NCBI RefSeq assembly: GCF_000763385.1
Contig: NZ_JQFA01000002.1
Span: 1,674,001 to 1,738,000, forward strand
Source: Leptolyngbya sp. KIOST-1
GTDB lineage: Bacteria; Cyanobacteriota; Cyanobacteriia; Phormidesmidales; Phormidesmidaceae
Direction of reading: 5' to 3'
Length of the DNA stretch: 64,000 nt
In this document: positions 1-9,156 of the stretch, piece after piece
Layout of the letters: each line of letters starts with the position of its first letter
Position numbering within the stretch: the first letter of the stretch is position 1
Translations under genes and position numbers: made by a program
The notes under the pieces: generated by a model
Told to the model about the DNA's origin: nothing
Seen by the model: the letters and a program-made list of their open reading frames with translations, nothing else
The model's database searches: none

Positions 1-17
1 TTACAATTCTAGGATAT

Positions 18-37
18 CCCCCCTGGGGGCATTTTTT
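18..37 (+). terminator. Possible rho-independent terminator of an upstream gene
   Basis: A C-run (18-23) and a G-run (25-29) can pair, and a six-T run follows at 32-37. This would end a plus-strand transcript that begins before the window. The loop is very short, so the stem is at most four pairs. The call is tentative. Confidence 0.35.
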
Positions 38-143
38 AGGAGTTGAAAGATACATTCATGATGGCGAGCATTTCATCATTCTTTCATCGCCTGGAAAAGC
101 AATTTAAAAGTCCAAGCGAAGTCATCCGCTTTAGATCTGAAAT

Positions 144-848
144 TCAATTCCGCAGCTCTTCACTGAGTAGCTGTCGATAGAGACTAGGCAAATAAGGTGT
201 CATCGAGTTATCCTCAATGCCGTTGCCCAGACTTGTCCAAACATTAGATAGTTCAGTCAAGACTTCTTCAACTCGATCTTCTTTAAGCAAAGCTAAAATA
301 TCAATATTCCATTGATGATGATCACTGAGCCAGCGATATACCACAATATCCTGATACTGTGGCTCGAAGCTGTAGGTCATTCCATGATTAGTCTGGTGGG
401 GATGTGGGTGATACTTGACGGCTTTCTCTATCCAGGTAGAAGTCAGGAATTGATATCGCCCAGCCGCCGTTGAGCACTGACCTTGGTTTGGGCCAGTTTT
501 AATTGGCCTACATTGGTTGGGGTGTTGTCCTAAATCATGGACATGTTTACTGCCATACAAAAGAAAATAAGAATTTTTGCTATTTGACTCACTGGCCGAG
601 ATAGTTAACATCAGTGCTCGAATGTACGGATCACCGTCTGACATAGCTAAATCAGGTAGCTGCCCGAGTAAAGGTGATTGAAACCGAAGATGACTCCCCG
701 GCTGTTCCAGAACAAGACCGATAATGAGGAATAATCCCAAAATAGGGAAAAGGGGCCAATATTTTTTAAGGCTAGAGGATTGAAATCGAAATCCTCTCTT
801 TTTAAGAGGCGATGATTTTGTTGTAGGTAAAGAGCTGTCTTGTGTCAT
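144..848 (-). CDS. Membrane-anchored GH104 (lambda R-like) lytic transglycosylase
   Basis: This is predicted to cleave peptidoglycan in the periplasm. After a short basic N-terminus there is one hydrophobic segment (WPLFPILGLFLIIGLVL), then a domain like phage lambda endolysin R. It has SASES, matching the catalytic-Glu region, then AGRYQFLTSTW, and NVWTSLGNG near the end. The frame stays open to an ATG at 927-929, but a terminator-like hairpin for the upstream gene covers 883-927, so the ATG at 846-848 (MTQDSS) is preferred. The gene is more A+T-rich than its neighbours. It could serve conjugation as a VirB1-like enzyme or be a phage-derived cargo gene. The family is clear and the role is inferred. 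Confidence 0.75.
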   Translation of the reverse strand: MTQDSSLPTTKSSPLKKRGFRFQSSSLKKYWPLFPILGLFLIIGLVLEQPGSHLRFQSPLLGQLPDLAMSDGDPYIRALMLTISASESNSKNSYFLLYGSKHVHDLGQHPNQCRPIKTGPNQGQCSTAAGRYQFLTSTWIEKAVKYHPHPHQTNHGMTYSFEPQYQDIVVYRWLSDHHQWNIDILALLKEDRVEEVLTELSNVWTSLGNGIEDNSMTPYLPSLYRQLLSEELRN

Positions 849-882
849 AAATTTTTGGCTCAAACAGTTTGAAGTGATGAGT

Positions 883-927
883 AAAAAATGCGCGATCTCA
901 TTTTTCGACAAGGTGACGAGATCGCGC
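883..927 (-). terminator. Rho-independent terminator after the metal RND pump gene
   Basis: Perfect 10-bp arms, GCGCGATCTC at 890-899 and its complement at 918-927, enclose an 18-nt loop. Read on the minus strand the stem is followed by A and then T6 (883-888). It lies 20 bp past the stop codon of the leftward RND gene and argues against the upstream start of the muramidase gene. Confidence 0.75.
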
Positions 928-947
928 ATCTAGCTCATCTTCACTAA

Positions 948-3900
948 CTACTGCCTTGCCCCTATGGTAGAACCCGCCGCCGCATTGACAGCGATCGCAA
1001 CCTCCAAGGCAGTTTGCTTTCGTTTTGGCATCAGCCACTTACCAAACTTGGCGTAGATCGCCGGGATCACCAGCAGCGTCAGAGCGGTGGAGGTGAAGAG
1101 GCCACCCAGCACCACGATCGCCAGCGGTTGCAGAATCTCATTCCCAGCCCCGCTGGCGATCGCCAGGGGCAGCATCCCCAACGCCGAGGTCAGCGCCGTC
1201 ATCAAAATGGCGTTGACCCGGTCAAGCGATCCACCAACTATCACCTCCTTGAGCGGTAATCCCTGGGCGAATTTGCTGTTGTAGTTATCGACCAACAGCA
1301 GGCCATTGCGCACGGCCACACCGAACAGGGTAATGAAGCCAATCAGCGAGGCGATGGACATCACGCCGCCGGTCAGCAGGATGGAGATAATGCCCCCCAC
1401 CAGCGCCAGGGGCAGGTTGATCATGATGGCAACCGTAGCGGGCAACGACTTAACCGAGAAGAACATCAGCACGGCGATCGCGATCGCCGCCAGAATGCTG
1501 TAAATCAGCAAGCTGCTGGTGGCCCGCTGCTCTGACTCAAACTGGCCCCCGTACTGGATGAAGTAACCGTTGGGCAATTGCACATTCTGCTGAATCTGGG
1601 CTTGAATATCGCCCACCACGCTGCCCAGGTCGCGCTCGGCCACGTTGGCCGAGACCACAATCAGCCGCGACACATCTTCCCGATTCACCACATTCGCCCC
1701 CATGCCGTAGTCAACGGCGGCCACATCCCCCAGAGAAATCGTCTCGCCCGTGGGAGTAGCAATGGGGATAGCGCGAATCGCATCCAGGTTGTTGCGGGCC
1801 GACTCTTGGAGACCGACGGCAATATTGACCAACTGCTGGTCTTCCGGCACCTGGGAGACCACCCGACCGTTCAGCGCCGTTTCTACCACATCGGAGATCG
1901 CCGCCATGCTGAGACCATAGCTCGCGGCTGCGGTGCGATCGTACTGGATCTGCACCTGGCGAATGGGCAACTGCGGCTCTAGCTGGAGGTCAACGACCCC
2001 TTCAATCGGTTCAATAGTGTCGCGTACTTGCTCCCCAATGCGGCGCAGTTCTGCCAGGTCGGGGCCAAAGATTTTGATGGCGATCGCACTTCTCACCCCC
2101 GACAGCACCTCATCCATGCGGTGGGAGATAAACCCGCCAATGTTTGGGGCTACCCCCGGCAGCGCCAAAAACGCCTCCCGCAGTTGTTGCACACTGGCCT
2201 CCCGGTCTTCCAGGGCCAGGTCGCTGAGTTCAATATCGACGTGGGCCATATTCACCCCCGCTCCATCGGCATCACCAGGGGCGCGCCCCGCCCGCACCTG
2301 CACCCATTCGTAGAGGGGGTTATCTTGCAGCGTTGTGGCCAGCGCTATCCCCGCCCGATGGGTGATATCCAGCGACACACCAGGGAACAGCACCATGGAG
2401 TTAACCAGGGATTTTTCCTGAAATTCCGGCAAAAACACCCGCCCTAAGGACGGCACAATTGCCATAGCTGCCACCAGCGCCGCCAGCGCCAGCGCCAGAA
2501 TGAGCTGGGGTGCCCGCATCGACAGGTTTAGCAGCGGACGGTAGAGCCGCTCCGCCCAGCGCGATACAAACGTCCCCTCCTGGGGCAGGGTTTGGTTAGC
2601 CAGCAAAATGGCACAGAGGGCGGGCGACAGGGTCATCGCCACCAGGGTAGAGGCAGCAATGGAAAGCAGATAAGCCAAGCCCATCGGCGCAAAAATTCGC
2701 CCTTCTACCCCGGTCAAACTAAAGATCGGCGCAAACACCACCACGATAATCACCGTGGAAAAAATTACTGCCAGCCGTACCTCTACCGAGGTGTCGTACA
2801 CAACCTGGAAGGGGTGCTTGGGGTTGCCCTGGGCCTGGTTAGTGCGCAGACCGCGATAGCAGTTCTCCATATCCACAATCGAGTCATCGACCACCGAGCC
2901 AATGGCCACCACCAGACCGCCCAGGGTCATAGTGTTGATGCCCAAACCAAAGGCTTTCATGAACATCAGGCCAATCAGCAGCGACAGGGGAATGGCACTG
3001 AGGGTGATGATCGCCGTGCGCCAGTTCATCAAAAACAGCAGCATGATGACTGACACAATGATGATGCCCTCAATCAGCGAACCGCTGACGTTGCCAATAG
3101 CAGAGTCGATAAAGTTTGACTGGCGAAAGGTGCGGGCCATCTGCACGTCGGTCGGGAAGGTGCGCTGCAAATCGGCAATCACCGCTTCCACCGCCTGAGT
3201 CACCGTGGGTGTATCCACGTCCGGCTGCTTGTTGATCATCAGCACGATGGCGGGAGCACCATTAAAGCTGGCATCGCCTCGCTTCAGAGCGGCCCCGGTC
3301 TGCACCTCGGCCACGTCTTGCAGCAGAATGGGTTCGCCATTTTCGACCTTGACCACCGACTGCTGAAGGTCGTCAATTGACTGCACCTGGCCCAGGCCGC
3401 GCACCAGCAGCTCTTGGCCACCGCCGATCAAAAAGCCGCCAGGGGCGTTGGAGTTCGCGCCACGGGCCGCGTCGGTGACCTCATTGAGGGCCACATTGCG
3501 ATCGCGCAGCTGCTCCGGATTCACCAAAACCTGCTCCTGCCGTTCGTCACCGCCGTAGACGGTCACCTGCGTCACCCCCGGCACCGACAAAATCTGCTGG
3601 CTGAGGGCACCGTCTACCAGGCGGCGCAGATCCAGCATTGAGGTCTGGCCCTGGCCATTGAGCGTAAAGGAATACATCAAAATCGTGCCCAGGGGCGAGG
3701 CCAGGGGCGATAGCTCGGGGGTGTGAGCACCCGCTGGCAGCTGGCTGCTCACCTGTTGCAGGCGTTCGGTGACCAACTGCCGCGCCTGGGCAATATCGGC
3801 CTCTTGGTCAAACACCACCTGCACCATCGATAGGCCCACTTTTGACGAGGAGCGCACGGTGGTTACACCGGGCAGGCCGTTCACTGCGCTTTCGATGGGC

Positions 3901-4112
3901 ACGGTAATTTGGGTTTCCACTTCTTCGGGGGCCAGGCCAGGGGCCTCGGTATGGATATCGACCTGGGGCGGCGCAAACTCGGGAAACACATCCAGCGGCA
4001 TTTGGGTGAGGCTGAAAATGCCCCAGATTGTGACCGCAATGGCAGCGGCCACGATAAACCACCGCTGGGCAATGGAATTTTTGAGGGTCTGGTTCAGAAG
4101 TGAGTTAAACAT
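948..4112 (-). CDS. Heavy-metal RND efflux permease (CzcA/CusA/NrsA-like)
   Basis: This is an inner-membrane proton-driven pump of the resistance-nodulation-division superfamily, expected to expel divalent or monovalent metal ions with an adaptor and an outer-membrane channel. Its 1054 residues are normal for the family. The N-terminal helix is followed by the porter region starting MPLDVFPEFAPPQVDI, typical of the heavy-metal branch. The proton-relay segment VVDDSIVDMEN lies in TM4, with D409, D410 and E416. Two sets of transmembrane helices flank the two large periplasmic loops. It is the second gene after the adaptor-like gene (118-bp gap), both divergent from the regulator pair. This mirrors the nickel-responsive nrs locus of Synechocystis. 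The metal is inferred, not proven. Confidence 0.88.
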   Translation of the reverse strand: MFNSLLNQTLKNSIAQRWFIVAAAIAVTIWGIFSLTQMPLDVFPEFAPPQVDIHTEAPGLAPEEVETQITVPIESAVNGLPGVTTVRSSSKVGLSMVQVVFDQEADIAQARQLVTERLQQVSSQLPAGAHTPELSPLASPLGTILMYSFTLNGQGQTSMLDLRRLVDGALSQQILSVPGVTQVTVYGGDERQEQVLVNPEQLRDRNVALNEVTDAARGANSNAPGGFLIGGGQELLVRGLGQVQSIDDLQQSVVKVENGEPILLQDVAEVQTGAALKRGDASFNGAPAIVLMINKQPDVDTPTVTQAVEAVIADLQRTFPTDVQMARTFRQSNFIDSAIGNVSGSLIEGIIIVSVIMLLFLMNWRTAIITLSAIPLSLLIGLMFMKAFGLGINTMTLGGLVVAIGSVVDDSIVDMENCYRGLRTNQAQGNPKHPFQVVYDTSVEVRLAVIFSTVIIVVVFAPIFSLTGVEGRIFAPMGLAYLLSIAASTLVAMTLSPALCAILLANQTLPQEGTFVSRWAERLYRPLLNLSMRAPQLILALALAALVAAMAIVPSLGRVFLPEFQEKSLVNSMVLFPGVSLDITHRAGIALATTLQDNPLYEWVQVRAGRAPGDADGAGVNMAHVDIELSDLALEDREASVQQLREAFLALPGVAPNIGGFISHRMDEVLSGVRSAIAIKIFGPDLAELRRIGEQVRDTIEPIEGVVDLQLEPQLPIRQVQIQYDRTAAASYGLSMAAISDVVETALNGRVVSQVPEDQQLVNIAVGLQESARNNLDAIRAIPIATPTGETISLGDVAAVDYGMGANVVNREDVSRLIVVSANVAERDLGSVVGDIQAQIQQNVQLPNGYFIQYGGQFESEQRATSSLLIYSILAAIAIAVLMFFSVKSLPATVAIMINLPLALVGGIISILLTGGVMSIASLIGFITLFGVAVRNGLLLVDNYNSKFAQGLPLKEVIVGGSLDRVNAILMTALTSALGMLPLAIASGAGNEILQPLAIVVLGGLFTSTALTLLVIPAIYAKFGKWLMPKRKQTALEVAIAVNAAAGSTIGARQ

Positions 4113-4230
4113 CTAAGTAATATCTGAGAAAAAGATACCGTCCGTCGCACCAGCGCATCTGTTGCATGGCAACCCCGATGGCGAGGCGACAACCTCCTGC
4201 TGGGGCATTGATTTGGAGCAGCAACCTGCG

Positions 4231-4962
4231 CTAGTAGTCCCCTCTTTTGCCGGAGTAGGTGCCATCAGAAAAGCGGCTCTTCTTTTTGCGACCGCTACTT
4301 AAAAAGGTCATTGCCCCAGTTACTACGGCAGCCGCTGATGTGACTCCGACTACAAGCGCCCACGGAAAGCCTCTGGAGGGTGCAACGGTTTCACTCGCTT
4401 GAGCTAGATCACCATCTGGGGGGGCCGTTTCACTGGACTGAGCGAGATTGCCAGTGGCATCGTGGCTGTGGGGAATGCCTTGGGCATCGGCCTGGGCATG
4501 GTTTTGAGGGGTAACGAGTGCCTCGGGGCTGGTAGCTGCATCAGCAGTTTGGGTTTTGCGTGATTCGGCATAGAGCGAGAGGCTGCCCTGGGTGACAAGC
4601 TGCTCCCCTACCGATAGTCCATCGGTAATTTCAATTAGGTCGCCCTGGGTCGCACCAGTCGTTACCGGCACTGGCTCATAAAAATTCTCGTACTGCACAA
4701 AGACAAGCTGTTGACCGGCATCGTCCACCAGGGCCGTCACCGGAATCAGTACGGCGGCGCTGCCATCGGCAGCAGACTTAATGGAGTTAACCTCGATCCC
4801 CAAGAGGGAGTCGGTCTCGGCCTTGACCTCGACCCGGTTGACGCCGCCTTCGGCCTGGAATTCATCGCCGTGGCCCACGTGGGAGATTGCGGCTTTGGGT
4901 ACAGCTAGAAACAGAACGGTAATTAGAACGGCTTCTAGAAAAGGCTTTTGGGTGTAACGCAT
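4231..4962 (-). CDS. Short metal-efflux adaptor-like protein (CzcB/NrsB C-terminal region)
   Basis: This 243-residue protein has a signal-like N-terminus, a metal-binding-looking HVGHGDE stretch, and a beta-rich region (VLIPVTALVDDAGQQLVFVQ to GLSVGEQLVTQGSLSLYAES) that matches the membrane-proximal end of CzcB-type periplasmic adaptors. A His-containing low-complexity linker and a C-terminal transmembrane segment (WALVVGVTSAAAVVTGAMTF) follow. The helical hairpin and lipoyl halves of a normal adaptor (about 400 residues) are missing. It is the first gene of the leftward operon with the RND pump. It may be a reduced adaptor or a periplasmic metal-handling partner. No stop-disrupted remainder is visible in the 118-bp gap downstream. 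Confidence 0.65.
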   Translation of the reverse strand: MRYTQKPFLEAVLITVLFLAVPKAAISHVGHGDEFQAEGGVNRVEVKAETDSLLGIEVNSIKSAADGSAAVLIPVTALVDDAGQQLVFVQYENFYEPVPVTTGATQGDLIEITDGLSVGEQLVTQGSLSLYAESRKTQTADAATSPEALVTPQNHAQADAQGIPHSHDATGNLAQSSETAPPDGDLAQASETVAPSRGFPWALVVGVTSAAAVVTGAMTFLSSGRKKKSRFSDGTYSGKRGDY

Positions 4963-5083
4963 GGTTCCTCACTCCGAAATTTGGGTACGGTCGGTCGTAG
5001 TCTGCCAGAGACCAGATGAAATCGAGGTGAAACGGCGGGTCGTTCTGTAAGATCAACGTCGTGAACTGTTGTACCCCGACGCT
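4963..5083. promoter_or_regulatory. Divergent control region between metal-efflux operon and rppA/nrsR-like gene
   Basis: 121 bp separate the leftward adaptor gene from the rightward response-regulator gene. In nrs-type loci the response regulator binds such a region to control both operons. No clear direct repeat for an OmpR-type regulator could be picked out by eye, so only position supports the call. Confidence 0.4.
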
Positions 5084-5779
5084 ATGCGAATTTTGCTGGT
5101 GGAAGATGAGGAGGATTTGGGACTGGCGATTAAGCAGGTTTTGATGGGTGAGAAGTATGTGGTGGACTGGGTGACCGATGGTGCCCAGGCCTGGTACTGC
5201 CTCGAAAACCAGTGGACGGACTACACCTTGGCCATTGTTGATTGGCTGTTGCCCGAGCTGTCTGGGCTGGAGCTATGCCAGCGGCTCAGGGCATACCAAA
5301 ACCCTTTGCCGGTGCTGATGCTGACTGCCCTGGGCCAGCCCGAAAATCGCGTCACTGGGCTAGACGCCGGAGCCGATGACTATTTGGTTAAACCCTTTGT
5401 GATGGAGGAACTGCTGGCGCGGCTGCGGGCAATTCAGCGGCGATCGCCCCAGCTCCAGCCTCAGCAGTTGACTGTGGGCGCTTTTACCCTAGACGATGCC
5501 AACACCCAACTACAGGTTGAGCTACCCGGTCAACCTGCCCAGACCATTCCTCTCACTCTAAAAGAGTTTCAGGTGCTGACCTACCTGATGCAAAACTGCG
5601 ATCGCATCATTCCCGGCAGCAAAATTCGCTACCAGCTGTGGGATCTTGACGACGAGCCAGTGAGCAATGTGGTGGCCGCCCAAATTCGCCTGTTGCGCCG
5701 CAAGCTGGCCAAGCATGGCTGTGCCTGCCCAATCGAGACCATTCCTGGCCAAGGCTATCGTTTCAACTCATCCCTGTAG
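5084..5779 (+). CDS. rppA: OmpR-family response regulator, RppA/NrsR-like
   Basis: This is a DNA-binding response regulator: an N-terminal receiver domain (LLVEDEEDLG; phosphoacceptor D53 in LAIVDWLLPE; conserved K in YLVKPF) and a C-terminal winged helix (LTLKEFQVLTYLMQN to VVAAQIRLLRRKL). The frame opens at a TTG at 5069, but the ATG at 5084 starts exactly at the conserved receiver motif and is preferred. The kinase gene follows six bases after the stop. The nearest known relatives are cyanobacterial RppA/NrsR, which respond to nickel or redox state. The divergent metal pump supports a metal-sensing role. The symbol is assigned by resemblance, not by comparison with a database. Confidence 0.85.
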   Translation: MRILLVEDEEDLGLAIKQVLMGEKYVVDWVTDGAQAWYCLENQWTDYTLAIVDWLLPELSGLELCQRLRAYQNPLPVLMLTALGQPENRVTGLDAGADDYLVKPFVMEELLARLRAIQRRSPQLQPQQLTVGAFTLDDANTQLQVELPGQPAQTIPLTLKEFQVLTYLMQNCDRIIPGSKIRYQLWDLDDEPVSNVVAAQIRLLRRKLAKHGCACPIETIPGQGYRFNSSL

Positions 5780-5785
5780 CTACCC

Positions 5786-7156
5786 ATGAATAGCCAACAA
5801 CTCTTTCGTCGCAGTCGCACCCGCTTGGCCCTCTGGTATGCCGGGGTCATGGCGATGATTTTGAGTCTATCGGGGCTGGGGATCTACCGGGCGCTGATTC
5901 AGTCAAACTGGGCTGCCCTAGAGCGAGAAATTGAATCGATCGCCGGGACGCTCCACGACAGCCTAGAACCCATGCTGCCCCCGTCGGCAGACCCGACCGT
6001 TGTTTTGCAGCAAATTTTTCCGGATCTGTGTGTGGCAGGGCAGGTCTGTGTGCCCCAGCCTACCGTGATTCAGCGCCATACCATTGGCATTAGCGATCGC
6101 AGCAGCTACTACATTCGCCTGTTCAATCACCATGGCGAACTTTTGGCCTTTTCGCCCAATCAGCCCTTGCCCCTGCCCCAAACTGTGAACCCTGCCCTGT
6201 GGCAAACTCTACAAAGCGACAATGGCACTCGCTACCGCCAGTTCACCACCATTTTGCACAGTGCCGATGCCCATCCCACCAATACTGATGGCCATGATCA
6301 TCCCTCCTGGGGGCACATGCAAATTGGGCGCACCCTGGCCCCCTTTGATGCTGAGGTGAAGCGTATTCAGTGGGTGTTAGCCATAGGGTTGCCCCTGGCT
6401 TTGGCCCTAGTAGCAGCCTCTAGCTGGTGGCTGGCGGGTCTGGCCATGCAGCCGATTTACCAGTCTTATCAACGGCAGCAGCAGTTTACCGCCGATGCCG
6501 CCCACGAGCTCAGGTCGCCTCTGGCCAGTTTGCTAGCCACGGTAGAAGCGATTCTGCGACTGCCACCAACCCTCCAGCAGGAGGTTACACCCATGCTCCA
6601 AACCGTAGAGCGCCAGGGCCGTCGCCTCAGCCACTTGGTCGGCGACTTATTGTTGCTGACCAGCCTGGAACAGGACGCCTCACCCAAATCGTTTAAACCC
6701 TGCTGTCTCAATGATTTGGTCGCTGATTTAACCGAAGAATTCTCGGAACTGGCCACCGTCTCAGATATCCACTTGACCAATCAAATTCCCGATGTCGAAA
6801 TTTACGTTTTAGGACATGAATCTCAACTCTATCGACTCGTCTCTAACTTAATTGCCAACGCCATTCAGTACACCACCCCAGGCGGGTCGGTGCTGGTGAG
6901 CTTAGAGACTCGCGATCGCACTGCTATTGTTGCCGTCAAAGATACCGGGGTTGGTATTCCCCTAGCTGAACAAAACCGTATTTTTGAACGCTTTTATCGG
7001 GTCGATAGCGATCGCTCTCGCAAGACTGGCGGCACTGGGTTGGGGTTGGCGATTGCCAAGGCGATCGCCAAGAGCCATGGGGGGCAGTTAACCGTTGCAA
7101 GCCAACCCAGAGAGGGCAGTGTCTTCACCTTGCGATTAGCCCCTATTTCTCACTAG
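5786..7156 (+). CDS. rppB: Sensor histidine kinase, RppB/NrsS-like
   Basis: This is a membrane sensor kinase paired with the preceding regulator. TM1 is at about residues 13-36 (LALWYAGVMAMILSLSGLGI), a periplasmic domain covers about 37-195, and TM2 about 196-218. The phosphoacceptor H240 lies in AAHELRSPL, the N-box in NLIANAIQY, G1 in DTGVGIP and G2 in GGTGLGLAIAK. The periplasmic part holds clustered potential metal ligands: C82 and C88, and H158, H163, H170, H172 and H177. That suits direct metal sensing, as proposed for NrsS. It sits divergent to the metal pump. Regulation of that pump is inferred from layout. Confidence 0.87.
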   Translation: MNSQQLFRRSRTRLALWYAGVMAMILSLSGLGIYRALIQSNWAALEREIESIAGTLHDSLEPMLPPSADPTVVLQQIFPDLCVAGQVCVPQPTVIQRHTIGISDRSSYYIRLFNHHGELLAFSPNQPLPLPQTVNPALWQTLQSDNGTRYRQFTTILHSADAHPTNTDGHDHPSWGHMQIGRTLAPFDAEVKRIQWVLAIGLPLALALVAASSWWLAGLAMQPIYQSYQRQQQFTADAAHELRSPLASLLATVEAILRLPPTLQQEVTPMLQTVERQGRRLSHLVGDLLLLTSLEQDASPKSFKPCCLNDLVADLTEEFSELATVSDIHLTNQIPDVEIYVLGHESQLYRLVSNLIANAIQYTTPGGSVLVSLETRDRTAIVAVKDTGVGIPLAEQNRIFERFYRVDSDRSRKTGGTGLGLAIAKAIAKSHGGQLTVASQPREGSVFTLRLAPISH

Positions 7157-7190
7157 CAGAAGTTCCGAAGTACTGATAGACAGCAATTGG

Positions 7191-8990
7191 TTAAGGCTGT
7201 AGTGCCAGTTCAGGTTCAAAGTAGGCTGCCAAGACTTGTTTTACCATTGGCCCCGCGATCGAGCCACCGCCACCACCAGAATTTTCAGCAAAGGCTACGA
7301 CAACAATTTCAGGGTTGTCAGCCGGAGCATAGGCCCCAAACCAGGCATGAGACTGACGCGGCGGGTCTTCGGCAGTACCGCTTTTGCCCGCAATGGGTGG
7401 CAGAGAAGAACTGTTTAACGCTTGACCCGTGCCCCGCACAACAACTGCCCTCAGTCCCTCCTGAATTACCTGTAACGTCTCGGTACTAAGATCGACAGAC
7501 TGGCGCTGAGTCGATGCCTCTGAACCCTTTTTCAGATGTGGCGTAACCCGAGCACCACCATTGGCAATAGCAGCGAACATGACTGCCACCTGGAGTGGTG
7601 TCGCCTGAATCGCCCCCTGCCCTAGGGAGAAATTGACCGTGTCACCTGGGTACCAATCTTCGTTAAAAATTTTCTGCTTCCACGCCGCATCTGGCACCAA
7701 TCCGTGCGCCTCTCCGCCCAGCTCAATGCCTGTCTTTTGCCCTAAACCAAACTTTCGTGCCCATCGAATGAGGGTCGTTTCACCCACACCCATACCTACG
7801 CTGCCAAAAAAGGTATTGCTACTGTTTGCCATCGCGCCAACAAAATCTAGTTGACCAAATCCCGATCTATTCCACTCCCAAAACTTGATGCCACCTAAAT
7901 TAAGGTAGGGTGAAGTTTGCAATACAGTACTTCGAGAATAGCGACCCGACTCTAAAGCTGCTGTAGTAGTGACAATTTTGAACGTACTAGCAGGCGGATA
8001 GCCTTGCAAAGCACGATTGACAAAGGGAAATTTTTTGCTTTGAAGCTGCTGCCACTGGGTTGCGTTAATCTGGCTTGTAAACAAATTAGGATTAAACGCA
8101 GGATGACTAACCATAGCTAAAACTTCGCCTGTTTCGGAGGCAAGCGCAACGATCGCTCCTTCTCTATTTCCTAAGGCAGATTCCGCTGCTTTTTGCAAAT
8201 CCAAATCTAAAGTAAGCTGTACGTCTTGCCCTGGCCGAGCCAATTTTTCGCCTAAAACGCGGACGACCTGCCCCGTCCCATCAATTTCAATCTGCTGCCC
8301 GCCGCGATCGCCACGCAACTGTTGTTCAAAGGCGGCTTCTACACCCATCTGCCCTACAACATCACCCAGGCGATACCCCTCATTGGTACGTTGTTGCAGT
8401 TCTTCTCCAGAGATTTCGCCGAGATATCCCAACGCATGCGCAGCCAATTCATTATTGGGGTAGTAGCGTACTGTTTCAGTGTTTACCACCACACCAGGAA
8501 GATCTGTCATACGTTCTTGAAATGCTGTTACTTGGGCAGGGCTAATATCCTGAGCAATACGAAACAAGAATGGAGATTCTTGATCGACTTGTTCTAACCG
8601 TTTTTGAATTTCAATTTCAGAAATACTAAGCAGCCGAGCAACCTGTTTGCGAGTATTTTCCCAGCTCGGCTCACGAACTGCAAATGCCCATACATATACT
8701 GCGTAAGATAGGCGACTTCCTGCTAGTTCCCGTCCATCACGGTCTAGAATTCTGCCCCGAGTAGGCTGATTAGAAATCAGGCGAATTCGATTATTAATAG
8801 CAAGTTGGTGGTAGCGGCTGCCTTCAACCAACTGCAAATAAAACAAACGGCCACCAATCACGCCCCAAAAAACTACAGAGAGAATCAAAATGATAAGCAG
8901 TGATCGAGGATGACTACCAACCCTGCGGCGTTCAAAGGAAGGGATTGTGTAACCCTTAGAGGTTTTACTATTGCGGGAGGTCAGAATCAT
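7191..8990 (-). CDS. mrdA: Penicillin-binding protein 2 (peptidoglycan transpeptidase)
   Basis: This class B PBP cross-links lateral-wall peptidoglycan in the elongation complex. There is one N-terminal membrane anchor (about 30-50), a dimerisation/pedestal region (RGRILDRDGRELA), and a transpeptidase domain with the three active-site motifs: S335-T-F-K338, S390-S-N392 and K536-S-G-T539. At 599 residues it is of normal length. It is convergent with the sensor kinase gene (34-bp gap) and divergent from the hydrolase gene. It stands alone, without rodA or mreBCD beside it, and is less G+C-rich than neighbours, so it could be a second copy carried as cargo. Confidence 0.88.
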   Translation of the reverse strand: MILTSRNSKTSKGYTIPSFERRRVGSHPRSLLIILILSVVFWGVIGGRLFYLQLVEGSRYHQLAINNRIRLISNQPTRGRILDRDGRELAGSRLSYAVYVWAFAVREPSWENTRKQVARLLSISEIEIQKRLEQVDQESPFLFRIAQDISPAQVTAFQERMTDLPGVVVNTETVRYYPNNELAAHALGYLGEISGEELQQRTNEGYRLGDVVGQMGVEAAFEQQLRGDRGGQQIEIDGTGQVVRVLGEKLARPGQDVQLTLDLDLQKAAESALGNREGAIVALASETGEVLAMVSHPAFNPNLFTSQINATQWQQLQSKKFPFVNRALQGYPPASTFKIVTTTAALESGRYSRSTVLQTSPYLNLGGIKFWEWNRSGFGQLDFVGAMANSSNTFFGSVGMGVGETTLIRWARKFGLGQKTGIELGGEAHGLVPDAAWKQKIFNEDWYPGDTVNFSLGQGAIQATPLQVAVMFAAIANGGARVTPHLKKGSEASTQRQSVDLSTETLQVIQEGLRAVVVRGTGQALNSSSLPPIAGKSGTAEDPPRQSHAWFGAYAPADNPEIVVVAFAENSGGGGGSIAGPMVKQVLAAYFEPELALQP

Positions 8991-9156
8991 ACAGGTGAAT
9001 CTAGTTGTCAGGATGAGAATCAGCTTTTCATTTTGTCAGTTGTGCGATGAAAACGAGATGAAATGCTGGTTCTTAAGCTCAACTACGAATAAGCAATCCG
9101 CACATTCTGGGCGTTAATATAGGAAATGATGTTGTCAGAAGGACAAGGACACTGGC
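8991..9156. promoter_or_regulatory. Divergent promoter region, mrdA / alpha-beta hydrolase
   Basis: The 166-bp A+T-rich spacer between two divergent genes must hold both promoters. A TTAATAT stretch at 9114-9120 lies about 37 bp upstream of the hydrolase GTG and could be a -10 element. No confident -35 or operator was seen. Confidence 0.35.

Noticed and set aside
58..180. A 40-codon frame with AGGAG upstream at the left edge
   Set aside because: It overlaps the end of the muramidase gene and shows no family resemblance; too short to support.
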